Origin: Athripsodes cinereus
Taxonomy: Eukaryota; Arthropoda; Insecta; Trichoptera; Leptoceridae
Length of the DNA stretch: 64,000 nt
Reading direction: 5' to 3'
Assembly (NCBI GenBank): GCA_947579605.1
Contig: OX388321.1
Coordinates: 16,359,614 to 16,423,613, forward strand
The notes under the pieces are model-generated. The model saw nothing but the letters and a program-made list of their open reading frames with translations, was not told the DNA's origin and searched no databases. Below are positions 1 through 11,985 of the stretch, one piece after another (within the stretch, counting starts at the first letter, position 1; every line of letters starts with the position of its first letter). The translations under genes were made by a program, and so were the position numbers.

Positions 1-80
1 CCATCTTCCAGAATCTGGTTAACAGAATCGAACCATTTGCACTCACGTCTTAGAGCAGCCTTTCTCTCAGTCTTGTACCT

Positions 81-327
81 ATAACATAACATGTATAGAC
101 AATGCACACATATAGAGTTAGTCCCAAACTAATATATGAGAACCTTGTATTATGGGTTATAACACGACGATACACATATATACAATGCACTGAACACATA
201 TACATGTTGTAAGACCCAGACCAATTTGAAAAAGGTCATTCTTCATTTTGCCCTGGCCGGGAATCGAACCCGGGACCTCGTAAATCAAAGGCAAGTGCGT
301 TAGCCTCTACGCCACACCGGCTCGTCT
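81..327 (-). repeat. tRNA-derived SINE, copy 1 (fullest)
   Basis: Read on the minus strand, this begins with a tRNA-like head. A perfect RNA polymerase III B box, GGTTCGATTCC, is the complement of 260-270, and an A-box-like TGGCGTAGAGG lies upstream of it. The body after the head has no coding potential and ends near 81 in short GTTAT/ATAAC repeats. Three further copies in the window (23171-23418, 32531-32722, 39633-39738) share body and tail. The anticodon arm is not preserved as a working tRNA, so this is a SINE and not a tRNA gene. It would depend on a LINE for movement. Confidence 0.85.
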
Positions 328-2241
328 CGTATAATTATCATAGTTTATTTTTTCCACTATTTCAACACACTATAACTTTTACATATTATTTAATTCATTT
401 AGCACAATGTGAATCGACTCTTCTGAATTTCCTAGGTACGTAACAGTTAGAAAATACAATAAAAAAAATTAAGTCCTACATTACATGATAATATTTACAT
501 TAAAAGCCTTATTATTATATACATTTACCTACTTAATTTTAAGTAATACCGACAAAATAATCAACTAACATTCTTAAAATCAAACTGAGATCGGAACCTT
601 TTCTTTATCTATTTTTTCTATTTTACTATCATCGTTACGAAAACAATACATGACATCTGTTTTAGTGCGATTGGCGGTATAAAATTGTACCTAGATAGAT
701 AGATAGTAGGTGTATAAAACAGGTAAGTCCACAAAAAATATATCAAAGATTACCCAATGACCGATTTATCGACTCCATTCATCAATACATACTTGGATAA
801 AAGACCTACGTATAACATTATTACCAGACCTGAGAAACGTTCATCAATAGTTAAATAACTTTATTACAATTTTACGTTAATCTGTTAACTAAAATTAACT
901 GCATCACTATAATATGTGTGCCTAAATACACCATCGCGGCGTATCCCAAAGTACACGTAAACATAACCAGCCTAAAAGCAGAACAAACATATTGGCAAAC
1001 TCCCCAGTGGGAAGAGTTATTCAAATGTTTAATGGTCTGGCTGGAGAAGTTGATATCTTTAGCGTGACGTATGCAGACTTTATACAGGGATCGCATTGGC
1101 CTTCAGCTGTAATGATCCTAGTAAGAATCATCTTATTGACAGTAATAATTATAATAATTAAAGTTGTTTTTTTTGAGACACTAAAAATTAAGACAATCAG
1201 AATGGATGGCTTATCCCATCGCCAAATTGAAGATGTCAAATGTTTAACTTTATGTTTAAATTAAACCTTAATATATATTTGAAAGTGTGATGCAAATAAG
1301 TGTTATTCAATAAGGGATATTCCAGAAAACAGGGGAAGAAAATGCCTAGATTTTACAAAGAATCAGTGGTAATCACCGGCTTTCTAGGAGGTACCTTCCA
1401 GCGATTTCCAAATAAGTCAGAGAGAGGAAATCTCTAAACAATTTTTCTGGTATCAGATTTTATCGAAATCACTCGTGAAGTCGTGACTCCTCCAAAAAAA
1501 ATAACTCACTTTAATTAACGGAAGTAAACATCTTTTTTTTTATTAACTTAGAAGTTTAATTTAATAACTTGATGTCGTTAATCAACTCGTTAATTAACTC
1601 GTTAATCCGTTAAGCATTAATACATAGTTCTGAACATTACATAAATACCAAATTGATCGTAAATCGGACAGAACACAATCCGATAATCTTTTTATACGGG
1701 AGCGAGATGGTGAAATGTTAATTTGATAATGTCAGAGTTAGACAGAAGAGTCTATTCCAAGGATATTAGATTAATAGTAAATCGATTCTTGTTACAAATG
1801 AACGCTATAAAGCTTTTTTCAGTTCATTATCTTTTGAGCATTTAGACTAATTTATAAATTGGAGGATCTTTGTTTTTGGCGACTTAATTTTGTACCTTGC
1901 AAAATTACCCAACTGAAATCAAATTCACACCCACCCCTTTTCAGAATATCTGTTCGCATTTTCATAATTCACTCATTTACGGGTATTTTGCCATGAAAAT
2001 AAGCTTTTACTTTATTACGTTTCATACTTTTATAATATTATTTATTCCTTCATCTTATACCTGTCATACATTCCGTGGGGGGTACCTACAGGGTAAAGAA
2101 AAGGTTTCCCACTCTTTACTGTAAATTTTCGAATGATGATGATTCTGGATGATTTTGTTCAGTCCCTAGACGGTCTCAAGGGCACCGGTGAAAAGTGCAG
2201 TTTTCAATTTGCTTCTGAAGCTGGTGACAGTCTGATTATTG
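328..2241. other. AT-rich spacer, no gene seen
   Basis: Only short, low-complexity open frames occur here and none resembles a known protein. A cluster of TTAACTCGTTAA-type words lies at about 1560-1620 and resembles the minisatellite at 15326-15490. A short stretch at 2097-2132 resembles one edge of the dispersed repeat called repeat B in this annotation. Confidence 0.5.
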
Positions 2242-2253
2242 TTACTGTCTTAT

Positions 2254-2486
2254 TCATCATCATCATCATCGCCCTCAACGCTCCTCTCGGGAGCACAGGG
2301 CAGAAACCAGTCTCCTCCATTCAGAGCGTCTCTGTGCCAATTGCGTCACCTCTTTCCACGACATTCCTTGCGCTCTGATATCGTTGTCATAGGAACGGTG
2401 TATTGTGAAAGAGGGACGCCCGGGCCGACGGAACCCCTGCGGACGGAAGAACAGTGCTCTTTTTGGCCAACTATCATTAGGCATTC
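2254..2486 (-). pseudogene. 5'-truncated LINE fragment, RT C-terminal end, with 12-bp TSD
   Basis: The minus strand encodes a short peptide from 2484 down to 2275. It contains RRPGRPS, then WKEVTQLAQRRSEWRRLV, the style of ending seen in RTE-like reverse transcriptase proteins (GRP motif, then DR/RR-x-WR near the stop). It is followed by a (GAT)n tail at 2254-2270. The segment is flanked by a 12-bp direct repeat, TTACTGTCTTAT, at 2242-2253 and 2487-2498. That fits insertion by target-primed reverse transcription with severe 5' truncation. A diverged relative lies at 51545-51640. Confidence 0.75.
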
Positions 2487-2659
2487 TTACTGTCTTATAA
2501 TTGGCAGATAATCATAAATCATCGCATATAAGACATTGAACACCTTCGATCCAGCATTGAAGAGATCCACCTCACACCCGAATATTTTAGTAGTCTGTGG
2601 TTAGAAGGTCTGAAGGACCGGCAACAAGGTTTTCCACCCATTTTGTACATATCATTTTT

Positions 2660-2760
2660 TAGGCAATGGCACAACGTCAACATCCCGAATGCTTATTACA
2701 TACAGCTAGTCCGCTTGCCATCCCGTTTGAGGGATATGCCGTGATGTTATATGTCTTATA
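2660..2760 (+). repeat. Fragment of dispersed repeat B
   Basis: The end motif GAGGGATATGCCGTGATG and the sequence before it match the repeat at 42056-42260 and, in reverse, 36957-37230. Repeat B shows no coding potential and its class is unknown. The LTR retrotransposon at 2782 lies just downstream of this fragment. Confidence 0.6.
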
Positions 2761-2781
2761 TTTCTGATACAGCATACCTAT

Positions 2782-5122
2782 TGTGATGACCCTACCTATT
2801 TTAAACCATTCTAAGCTCCGAATTTGCAACATCCTAGCTTCTAAACTATACCTACTGTAATAATTGATTCCCAAACTAGAAGTGACAACCCTATTCAGCT
2901 AGCTAAGAATTGTATGAATTTTCGCATTGTTGCAAATATACGTACGAAATATCGCATTCCTAATTGAATTAATTAACGAATTTTGGCCTTTCGTGATCGT
3001 CTCGATTTATCTATTAACTATTTTCATAGATTTGGACCCAGTACGTTGTGTTTTGACGATAATTTTACCTACGTTGTGTATTTTTAGAACGCAAAATAAG
3101 TCACCTGAAATATACATTTCAATAATCAAGAAGAACAACAAAATCACAAAATCAATAAAACAATTTAAACATGAATTTTGATACATATTAACTCTGAGAT
3201 CAACTTTGACGTCAGATCACTTACCTTGAGATACTGTAAAATAACATAATAAAAATAGTGCATAATAAAACATAACGAAATATAACATAACAATCATCAT
3301 AACATAAAATTCAAATAATATTATTCTATATCATTACGAGAATGTTGTATGGTAACTGGTTGCCGATCTATGTCCCTACATAAGATAACCATTTCATAGT
3401 TTCTATAGCCGATGTATGTACATATGTTCTACAACATACCTACTAATTCGTTGCGTCGTAAAGGACAGTGGCGCACCCAAAAACATAACTTTATTACTTT
3501 TGAATATTAATTAAATTTCAACACAATTGCTATGACATCATTTTCAGAGACTAACTACCATGTTAGTGCATGGAAAGCATGCTGTGTCCATGCTAAAGGA
3601 GCGCCGCCTCCGCTCCCTCACGTCTCAAACTGTCCCATGCCGCATTTTGAGCCCGAGTGCACAACTCTACTCGCGAATATATATAAAATAACATATAATA
3701 TGTATACTCATTTGAACATGCAGCTATATATAATAAGAATAATTATAAATATATGTTAAGAAGCTTTGTCATGGACCCTGGCGGGAAACGGGGCAAGACC
3801 CATATTGACCCTTGTCTCAAAAGCTGAATCGAAGAGATAGGAGCAGGGCTTGCTAACGGTACACCTACATTTCGAAGCAGGGTTAGGACTGAAATTGTTA
3901 GTATATAATATATAATTCTACAAAGCACATAATACGTCTCGTGCATAATTGTATAATAATAATGATAAATATGTGGTTACGAATAGATCAGTCCCACACT
4001 ATAGACACAAGGTAGCTAGTCTAGCGTCGATAGGCAGAAAGGATCCATATCCATAAGGTAATCTCGACAAGATTTAGCTATAAAAGACTACATATTTATG
4101 GTGAGGTGAATTTAGGTATCATGTAAGTCAAATAAAAATATATTAAGACCAATAAATACATAAAAATTACTTATGATTAGTGTCATGCAAAATATCAAAT
4201 TTGTTCCTTCCATGATATCGCAGCAATTACAGCATGTTGAATAAGTAGAAAAATCCAGTAAGTTCGTAGAATACAAATGACATTCGACGATAAAATATGT
4301 AATTAAATTAATAATCAAATAATATCCTTCTCAACATATAACTCCTCTTCAAACTGTATACTCCATCGTTATGGTAAAGTAAATTAAATAAAAGTATAAT
4401 ATTGGGTAGAGCGGTGCGCCACTGTTATTAGTCTAGTTCTAGATGTGTCGGACCGCGCTATATAAAATCGGTAACAAGTACATACATACATACAAATATA
4501 CTGAAAATAAATGTACATATAACACATAATTCCTTTGTTTTCAAAATCCGTAAAATAATAAATCCTTGAGTACAAATATTGCCTTGTAGACAACAGACAT
4601 CCAGAGAGTATCCTAACACCTAGATATAAATAATAAATTAATAATATTAAAAGAAAATCTTATCTTAGACAGCTGGCAGCATCACGGATTTTAAATGCTA
4701 ATTAAAAGTAATTTAGGATGATCTTTATATATTCCCAATTGTGGAAATATCACTAAAATATAATGTACTAACTACTACGAAGGTGGGTAAATAAATATTA
4801 AAATATATCGAATTCAAACACTGAGATTAATATGATTGAGTCCCACCTCTCCCAGGCTCAAAACTAAAACTGCCCAGAGTAATAAGTACTCTGTCTTCAG
4901 ACCCTGAAAATGTCGACCCAAAGCAACAAAAAAAAACTACATCCATCTCTTCCTGACACACACCGAAATATACCTGTCTCTGTCTCCTACATAGCTAGTT
5001 GTGTTCAACAACCACTTGAAATCAAACTAAGTTTCATTCCTATATTAATTACCTACTACAAATATTCGATCTAGGTATATAAAAATAATATATACCGTCT
5101 TGTATATATTCATTTCATGACA
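2782..5122 (-). repeat. 3' LTR (element orientation) of the non-coding retrotransposon
   Basis: This 2,341-bp terminal repeat matches 8515-10855 without indels. I saw two substitutions, at 2790/8523 and 3184/8917, though a full alignment was not run. The small open frames inside (for example 2927-3181 and 3532-3759) recur in the other LTR at the same offset. They look like chance frames and not genes. At 2.3 kb it is unusually long for an LTR. Confidence 0.88.
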
Positions 5123-5135
5123 TCCCCCCTTTGAG
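5123..5135 (-). promoter_or_regulatory. Polypurine tract of the non-coding LTR element
   Basis: Minus-strand CTCAAAGGGGGGA sits directly against the TG of the 3' LTR. This is where plus-strand priming of reverse transcription is expected. The plus strand has no purine run at the corresponding position before 8515, which supports the minus orientation. Confidence 0.8.
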
Positions 5136-8100
5136 ATCATGCTGAAGACAAAATGGATGAGGCATTATCTCACAAACAATTATTTATTTTCTAATTATTT
5201 TTCATAATTATTTAATTCCAACTTTCGAGTACGCCCCTGTCTTCCGATAGGTCGTAGGTACCTCGTCAACTGTGTCCCTCTATTCAAGTCATCAATAATT
5301 ATAATACACCCCAACGCTACCACTTGAGATATACTCGTTCAATATTATTGTCCCAACATAACATAATATTTTAATATTCTGTTATATTTTATTATTTCGA
5401 GTTTCGTTATTATTTTATGTCATAACATCTATAGAACATAAAATAATAATAACAAGTTTGTGCCAATACTTTAATATCCAAGTTGCATTTTGTTAAAATT
5501 CCTTTTCATGTAATCATGTTCACACATCATTATAATTATTCATAGTCGTGTGGTTCTTTATAGTCCATATATGCATTCTTCAGGGTGATCCAATTCGCTG
5601 GTAACACCAATCCTGTACTACTCGCCAGATGTCTCATATCCATGATTCCTTTGCCGATGCAACCAGTAGTCCTGCAGCACACAAATAGACATGCAAATCG
5701 TCCTCTCCGTACCAATTCAGAACATTCATGACGGCGGCAAACCTCATCGCTGAATCCAAGATGCTAAATGTCTTAATTTCCTAGAACACCCGTCCTCCCA
5801 CAGAACACACGAAGACTCACGGAAAAAGTGGGAGACCAACTCTCCACCGGCAACCCATCCTAAATAACCATTCATCTCTCAGCACCATCACGCTGCGTCT
5901 CAGATGGGGTAGACAGAGAGAACCAAACGACAAATCCTTCTATCTTGGCACACATCCCTCGCCTCCATCACTGCCTTACAATCCCTCACACAATTCATAC
6001 CGATTTCTCCTACTCAACACGCGGCCTTCCATAAGAATTCGATCCACGTGATCAAGCCACATAATTCTACAAGTTGTGCAGCATCCTCCAGCTAACCAAC
6101 AAAATTCGTGTTAATGTGTTGACAGTGTGCCTAAATAATTTCAAACGCGAACAGCTAACTCAAAATACCTATAATTATGTACCTAAAATAAATCACCCAT
6201 AATAATACCACAAATAATCAAGAGAAAGATAACATACAATGTTCTTGAAACATCCAGAGGTAAGTGGTGGGAACCCCTCCCTTGATGTATTTACACACAT
6301 TTATGCATATAAGATACAAAACGCAATATTTAAACGAGTTGCATTGACAATATCTACATAATACATCCCAATATGTTATTCTATAATAGGTATATAGAAT
6401 TTCCCTTGTATCCAATATAACAGTCACCTAATGTATATACCTACATATTAGGTATATATATATGAATCGTCCTCATTCATTTCAAAAGTCCTGAAAAAAA
6501 AACACTTATCTATTTCAAACTATATCACACACACAACTAAATATAATACACACAATTGTAACTCCATATGCACATATCATAATATTCGTTCCACTTGTAA
6601 AATAATAATAACTAAACACTTTATAGTTCACATCTTCACTCTAACACTATTGAATAATATTATTATAATATTTGACACCACAATTTTAAAATTATAACAC
6701 ATTAAATAGTTTATTCCATTTGTGACTTCGATAGATTCACAATCGATTCTCAAACTGTTACATCATAGCGTTGTACTTTCTTATCAAATTACTTCTCTTC
6801 AGCGATTTATGTTATTGTACACCACTCTCTTTTGGGTTAACAGAGAGGATCCAATGCTACATAATCTCATCACATCACCCTTCTGGCCTCCAATAAAACT
6901 ACTATCATCGCTGTCCAAACTTTTCACCAAGTTTCTTGCAAGTAAATCATGTTGGTATCCTACCAACAAATATTCAATTGAAATAATTATCTCATTTTAG
7001 CGCACGCATAATTCCTAATACCCTTTGTCTCAGGTTTCTTTGTTCCATTCAGCAACATCACAATATCAGGCATACAGTTTAACAACCACTGATCGTATAC
7101 ATCCCGTTAGGTACTATAATATCCCTATACCTATCTGCTTGCATCTTTATTTAAAACTATAGTTTTTTGTCATTCCAGTAATAATATTATTTCCACTCTC
7201 GTTCTTGGTTTTAAATATTATAACGTATTAATTAATATTTTAGTATTTATAGGTTGTACATCTTATTTCTCTATTTGGAAGACATGATGTGTTATATCAG
7301 CGAACACCAGCCTCTTTCTTCTTAGAATATGTTCATAAATTCGTTTCTTCTTCCAGTCCTCCATTTTAAAATGATAGATACCACCTTTCAGGGTACTCAA
7401 AGAGTTCCAACGTTATCCAATGTGAAGCCCTTGGTTTTGCCCCCCCGGGCTTAAAAGAGTGTAGGTTGTCCCCTCCCCCCCTTAGCCTGTAAGAACGAAT
7501 ATCCACTATTTCTTCCAGCTAACCGTTTAACATATAACCGTAAAAATAATCACTTAAATCGTGATTTTATCAAAACCCATCATTCGATTATTGCCTATAT
7601 ACTTATCCGCTTCATTCATACATTGTATTATGTATGTTATCCGATACTCATAAAATCTGGTCTTATATTATTTCAAACTCAATAATATATTCACCATTCA
7701 TGCCTCGATCATAAATTTATTTCACACCCCAAATAATTAACTTGACAGAATTCTAAAAGTTTATTAACAAACCACTTAACTTACAAATACTGTAAAATGT
7801 TAAGACCATATTCCTCAAGAAATAATAATACCTATAATTTCAATCCCTAACAAACATCTACTTGATACATATAACGAACATCAAACTATATACCTATTAT
7901 TTATCCATTTTACTCAAATACTACAATATCTAAAAATCCTAAAAACTCTAGTCATATACCCATATACATAAAATACACTTCGCATACATAATATCCATGT
8001 TTACAAGTCTATTTGGGAATATAATATTCAATTTTTCTAACACCCAATCTTCTTATGAAAGTACATATTTTTGGTACCTATATACATTATTGAATAAACT

Positions 8101-8496
8101 AAAGAACTATTCATAAGGACATAATTCCAAATGAACTCTTAAGGGTTCACCATTCTTATGTATAATGTAAGATATATACCTATAGATAGCCAAACATAAA
8201 TATAATATGTTGCCGAATTTGCCTAACACTATAATCCATGGGTAACCAACCCGCGGTTCTCGAAGTAAAAAATCAACAACCAATTTCCTCGCTGCATCTA
8301 CCAAGAATAAATTTTATTTCTCTCCTCAAAAACCAAACACATTCCTCTGTCCATAACCCAGTTCTACTCCTCAAAACCCATTTATGCTCTCCCCCCCTCC
8401 AATATTCATGATTTTAGTTATTTATCATCGCAAACCCAAAACCCACTTCTACTCCGTAAAAACCCAGTTTATGTCTGCAATGACAGACATAATATT
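5136..8496 (-). other. Interior of the non-coding LTR element
   Basis: No retroviral-type protein is encoded on either strand. The longest frame (6722-7000, 92 aa) matches nothing I recognise. Two older repeats can be seen inside. A repeat B segment lies at about 5655-5860. A decayed minus-strand RTE 3' end lies at about 5881-6090 and matches the elements at 18177-18632 and 25345-25690 through the 'GCGTGTTGAG ... GCGTGATGG' region. C-rich runs occur at about 7440-7485. The rest is AT-rich. The interior therefore looks like a mosaic of non-coding and borrowed sequence. Confidence 0.65.
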
Positions 8497-8512
8497 CTGG
8501 TCCAAGGCACCA
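8497..8512 (-). promoter_or_regulatory. Primer-binding site of the non-coding LTR element
   Basis: Minus-strand TGGTGCCTTGGACCAG begins two bases after the end of the 5' LTR. It starts with the TGG expected for pairing with a tRNA 3' CCA end. The matching tRNA would end in ...GGCACCA. I could not assign the tRNA from memory. Confidence 0.75.
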
Positions 8513-8514
8513 TT

Positions 8515-10855
8515 TGTGATGATCCTACCTATTTTAAACCATTCTAAGCTCCGAATTTGCAACATCCTAGCTTCTAAACTATACCTACTGTAATAATTGA
8601 TTCCCAAACTAGAAGTGACAACCCTATTCAGCTAGCTAAGAATTGTATGAATTTTCGCATTGTTGCAAATATACGTACGAAATATCGCATTCCTAATTGA
8701 ATTAATTAACGAATTTTGGCCTTTCGTGATCGTCTCGATTTATCTATTAACTATTTTCATAGATTTGGACCCAGTACGTTGTGTTTTGACGATAATTTTA
8801 CCTACGTTGTGTATTTTTAGAACGCAAAATAAGTCACCTGAAATATACATTTCAATAATCAAGAAGAACAACAAAATCACAAAATCAATAAAACAATTTA
8901 AACATGAATTTTGATAAATATTAACTCTGAGATCAACTTTGACGTCAGATCACTTACCTTGAGATACTGTAAAATAACATAATAAAAATAGTGCATAATA
9001 AAACATAACGAAATATAACATAACAATCATCATAACATAAAATTCAAATAATATTATTCTATATCATTACGAGAATGTTGTATGGTAACTGGTTGCCGAT
9101 CTATGTCCCTACATAAGATAACCATTTCATAGTTTCTATAGCCGATGTATGTACATATGTTCTACAACATACCTACTAATTCGTTGCGTCGTAAAGGACA
9201 GTGGCGCACCCAAAAACATAACTTTATTACTTTTGAATATTAATTAAATTTCAACACAATTGCTATGACATCATTTTCAGAGACTAACTACCATGTTAGT
9301 GCATGGAAAGCATGCTGTGTCCATGCTAAAGGAGCGCCGCCTCCGCTCCCTCACGTCTCAAACTGTCCCATGCCGCATTTTGAGCCCGAGTGCACAACTC
9401 TACTCGCGAATATATATAAAATAACATATAATATGTATACTCATTTGAACATGCAGCTATATATAATAAGAATAATTATAAATATATGTTAAGAAGCTTT
9501 GTCATGGACCCTGGCGGGAAACGGGGCAAGACCCATATTGACCCTTGTCTCAAAAGCTGAATCGAAGAGATAGGAGCAGGGCTTGCTAACGGTACACCTA
9601 CATTTCGAAGCAGGGTTAGGACTGAAATTGTTAGTATATAATATATAATTCTACAAAGCACATAATACGTCTCGTGCATAATTGTATAATAATAATGATA
9701 AATATGTGGTTACGAATAGATCAGTCCCACACTATAGACACAAGGTAGCTAGTCTAGCGTCGATAGGCAGAAAGGATCCATATCCATAAGGTAATCTCGA
9801 CAAGATTTAGCTATAAAAGACTACATATTTATGGTGAGGTGAATTTAGGTATCATGTAAGTCAAATAAAAATATATTAAGACCAATAAATACATAAAAAT
9901 TACTTATGATTAGTGTCATGCAAAATATCAAATTTGTTCCTTCCATGATATCGCAGCAATTACAGCATGTTGAATAAGTAGAAAAATCCAGTAAGTTCGT
10001 AGAATACAAATGACATTCGACGATAAAATATGTAATTAAATTAATAATCAAATAATATCCTTCTCAACATATAACTCCTCTTCAAACTGTATACTCCATC
10101 GTTATGGTAAAGTAAATTAAATAAAAGTATAATATTGGGTAGAGCGGTGCGCCACTGTTATTAGTCTAGTTCTAGATGTGTCGGACCGCGCTATATAAAA
10201 TCGGTAACAAGTACATACATACATACAAATATACTGAAAATAAATGTACATATAACACATAATTCCTTTGTTTTCAAAATCCGTAAAATAATAAATCCTT
10301 GAGTACAAATATTGCCTTGTAGACAACAGACATCCAGAGAGTATCCTAACACCTAGATATAAATAATAAATTAATAATATTAAAAGAAAATCTTATCTTA
10401 GACAGCTGGCAGCATCACGGATTTTAAATGCTAATTAAAAGTAATTTAGGATGATCTTTATATATTCCCAATTGTGGAAATATCACTAAAATATAATGTA
10501 CTAACTACTACGAAGGTGGGTAAATAAATATTAAAATATATCGAATTCAAACACTGAGATTAATATGATTGAGTCCCACCTCTCCCAGGCTCAAAACTAA
10601 AACTGCCCAGAGTAATAAGTACTCTGTCTTCAGACCCTGAAAATGTCGACCCAAAGCAACAAAAAAAAACTACATCCATCTCTTCCTGACACACACCGAA
10701 ATATACCTGTCTCTGTCTCCTACATAGCTAGTTGTGTTCAACAACCACTTGAAATCAAACTAAGTTTCATTCCTATATTAATTACCTACTACAAATATTC
10801 GATCTAGGTATATAAAAATAATATATACCGTCTTGTATATATTCATTTCATGACA
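8515..10855 (-). repeat. 5' LTR (element orientation) of the non-coding retrotransposon
   Basis: This is the second 2,341-bp repeat, nearly identical to 2782-5122, and it should carry the promoter for the minus-strand transcript. A convincing minus-strand TATA box was not identified. CTAT at 10856-10859 closes the target-site duplication. Confidence 0.88.
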
Positions 10856-10859
10856 CTAT

Positions 10860-11012
10860 GTACATAATATGCGTCACAGTTCACAATTCACAGTTCACAG
10901 TGCACAAACTGACAATGGGTAGTCAAGGTTTATAGTTTGCTTATTTACGTTTTTTCTCTGGTGTTCGATGTTTTTAATGAGATATGTTCATGTTATTATT
11001 GTGAATTCTTTT
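10860..11012. repeat. Short tandem CACAGTT-type repeats and AT-rich DNA
   Basis: A small simple-sequence patch (CACAGTTCACAATTCACAG type) lies at about 10875-10905 just outside the LTR element. No gene is seen. Confidence 0.5.
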
Positions 11013-11122
11013 GAATTAATTATAAATAAAACACTTATAAAACACAATAAGTGTTTTATTTATAATTAATTCAACATGGTTTTCCACCAAGTACCTACGG
11101 TTGAAAATATCAATTCTTTTGA
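11013..11122. repeat. 25-bp perfect inverted repeat fused to dispersed repeat C
   Basis: The arms 11013-11037 and 11048-11072 are exact reverse complements around a 10-bp loop. The right arm and the following 50 bp (through AACATGGTTTTCCACC) recur at 30935-31010, where the left arm is absent. The shared block is thus a dispersed repeat end, and the hairpin is specific to this locus. Confidence 0.7.
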
Positions 11123-11849
11123 ATGTTATTCAATTAGTCTTTTAACCATTTGACCTAAACTTATGCATTTTATATATTTGACTTAACATTTTTATAATTG
11201 TAACATTTTTTTATTAACTTTTGAATTTTAACTTAATTTATACATGTATGTATACAGGGGTTCAACATGTAGGTAAAGGTTTTTGCCGTGAATAGGTTTA
11301 TGTAAAAAAATAAAATAATATTTTGATCAACCATTTTCTGTGATATGTTACACAGAAGGTGTTCAGAGTAATTTATTTTTTTATCATTACATAAAAATTA
11401 GTACCTACGATATATCAGTAACTATTTACCTTCGCTTCTTCAACAATCACATCACTTATGTAAATATTTTAATATTAAGTATACATCATTATCACCTTTA
11501 ACTACCACTAATGCACATTATGCATGTGTACAAGGTGGCGTTGACCCTAGATAAGAATACTGTAGTAATATTCTGTCCCATTAGTGCGGGACACTATCTA
11601 TATACATAGGTACTTTGTAGTGAAGGTACCCACTTAATCACTAATCACACACCTTATACCTACTTAACTAAATAACTAAATACTTTTACTAATAGATACT
11701 GGAATTATTATCTAAGTAGCAGGTTAAAGCATAAATATATTTGTCACTGGTATTTTTTTATTGCGCGTGAATAATAACACAATATTATGGTACCTAAGAG
11801 ATATGGAGGTTAGATTTTGAGAAAAACTTGTAGAACCCAATACGGCGAA
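11123..11849. other. AT-rich spacer, no gene seen
   Basis: Only short chance frames and no recognisable protein or repeat boundary. Confidence 0.5.
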
Positions 11850-11985
11850 CAATTCAAAAACTGCCTGGAACCGATTACCAGCGGATCAAAGGATGAAAAA
11901 CCTACGGTCAAATTCAGGAGCAAGTTGAAAATATTGCTGTTCAGGAATAGTCACGGCGACTTTGAGATGGTAACGAATCATTAAA
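11850..11985 (+). pseudogene. Decayed LINE fragment (RT C-terminal end)
   Basis: With frame changes allowed, the plus strand reads TAWNRLPADQR followed by FRSKLKILLF. This is the WN-x-LP ... F-x-x-x-LK-x-x-LF ending typical of CR1- and jockey-like reverse transcriptase proteins. No intact frame remains. Confidence 0.6.

Larger units (their letters stand above)
2782..10855 (-). mobile_element. Non-coding (non-autonomous) LTR retrotransposon, 8.07 kb
   Basis: Two 2,341-bp direct repeats (2782-5122 and 8515-10855, constant offset 5,733) both begin TG and end CA. CTAT flanks the whole unit at 2778-2781 and 10856-10859. On the minus strand the 5' LTR (10855-8515) is followed two bases later by TGGTGCCTTGGACCAG, a plausible tRNA primer-binding site, and CTCAAAGGGGGGA abuts the 3' LTR (5122-2782) as a polypurine tract. 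The order LTR-PBS-PPT-LTR therefore sets the orientation. The 3.39-kb interior has no gag, protease, RT or integrase motif on either strand. It must have been moved by proteins of another element. The structure resembles the LARD class known from plants. The superfamily cannot be assigned. Confidence 0.88.

Noticed and set aside
260..327. tRNA gene
   Set aside because: It has only A- and B-box-like parts attached to a longer repeated body found in four copies; the full cloverleaf is not kept, so it is a SINE head.
2927..4593. Small frames repeated exactly at +5,733 (for example 2927-3181 and 8660-8914)
   Set aside because: Their identity comes from the two LTRs being nearly identical, not from selection on protein. 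Composition is random AT-rich.
2782..10855. Simple segmental duplication of 2.34 kb
   Set aside because: TG/CA ends, the 4-bp flanking duplication, the PBS and the abutting polypurine tract together fit an LTR element much better.
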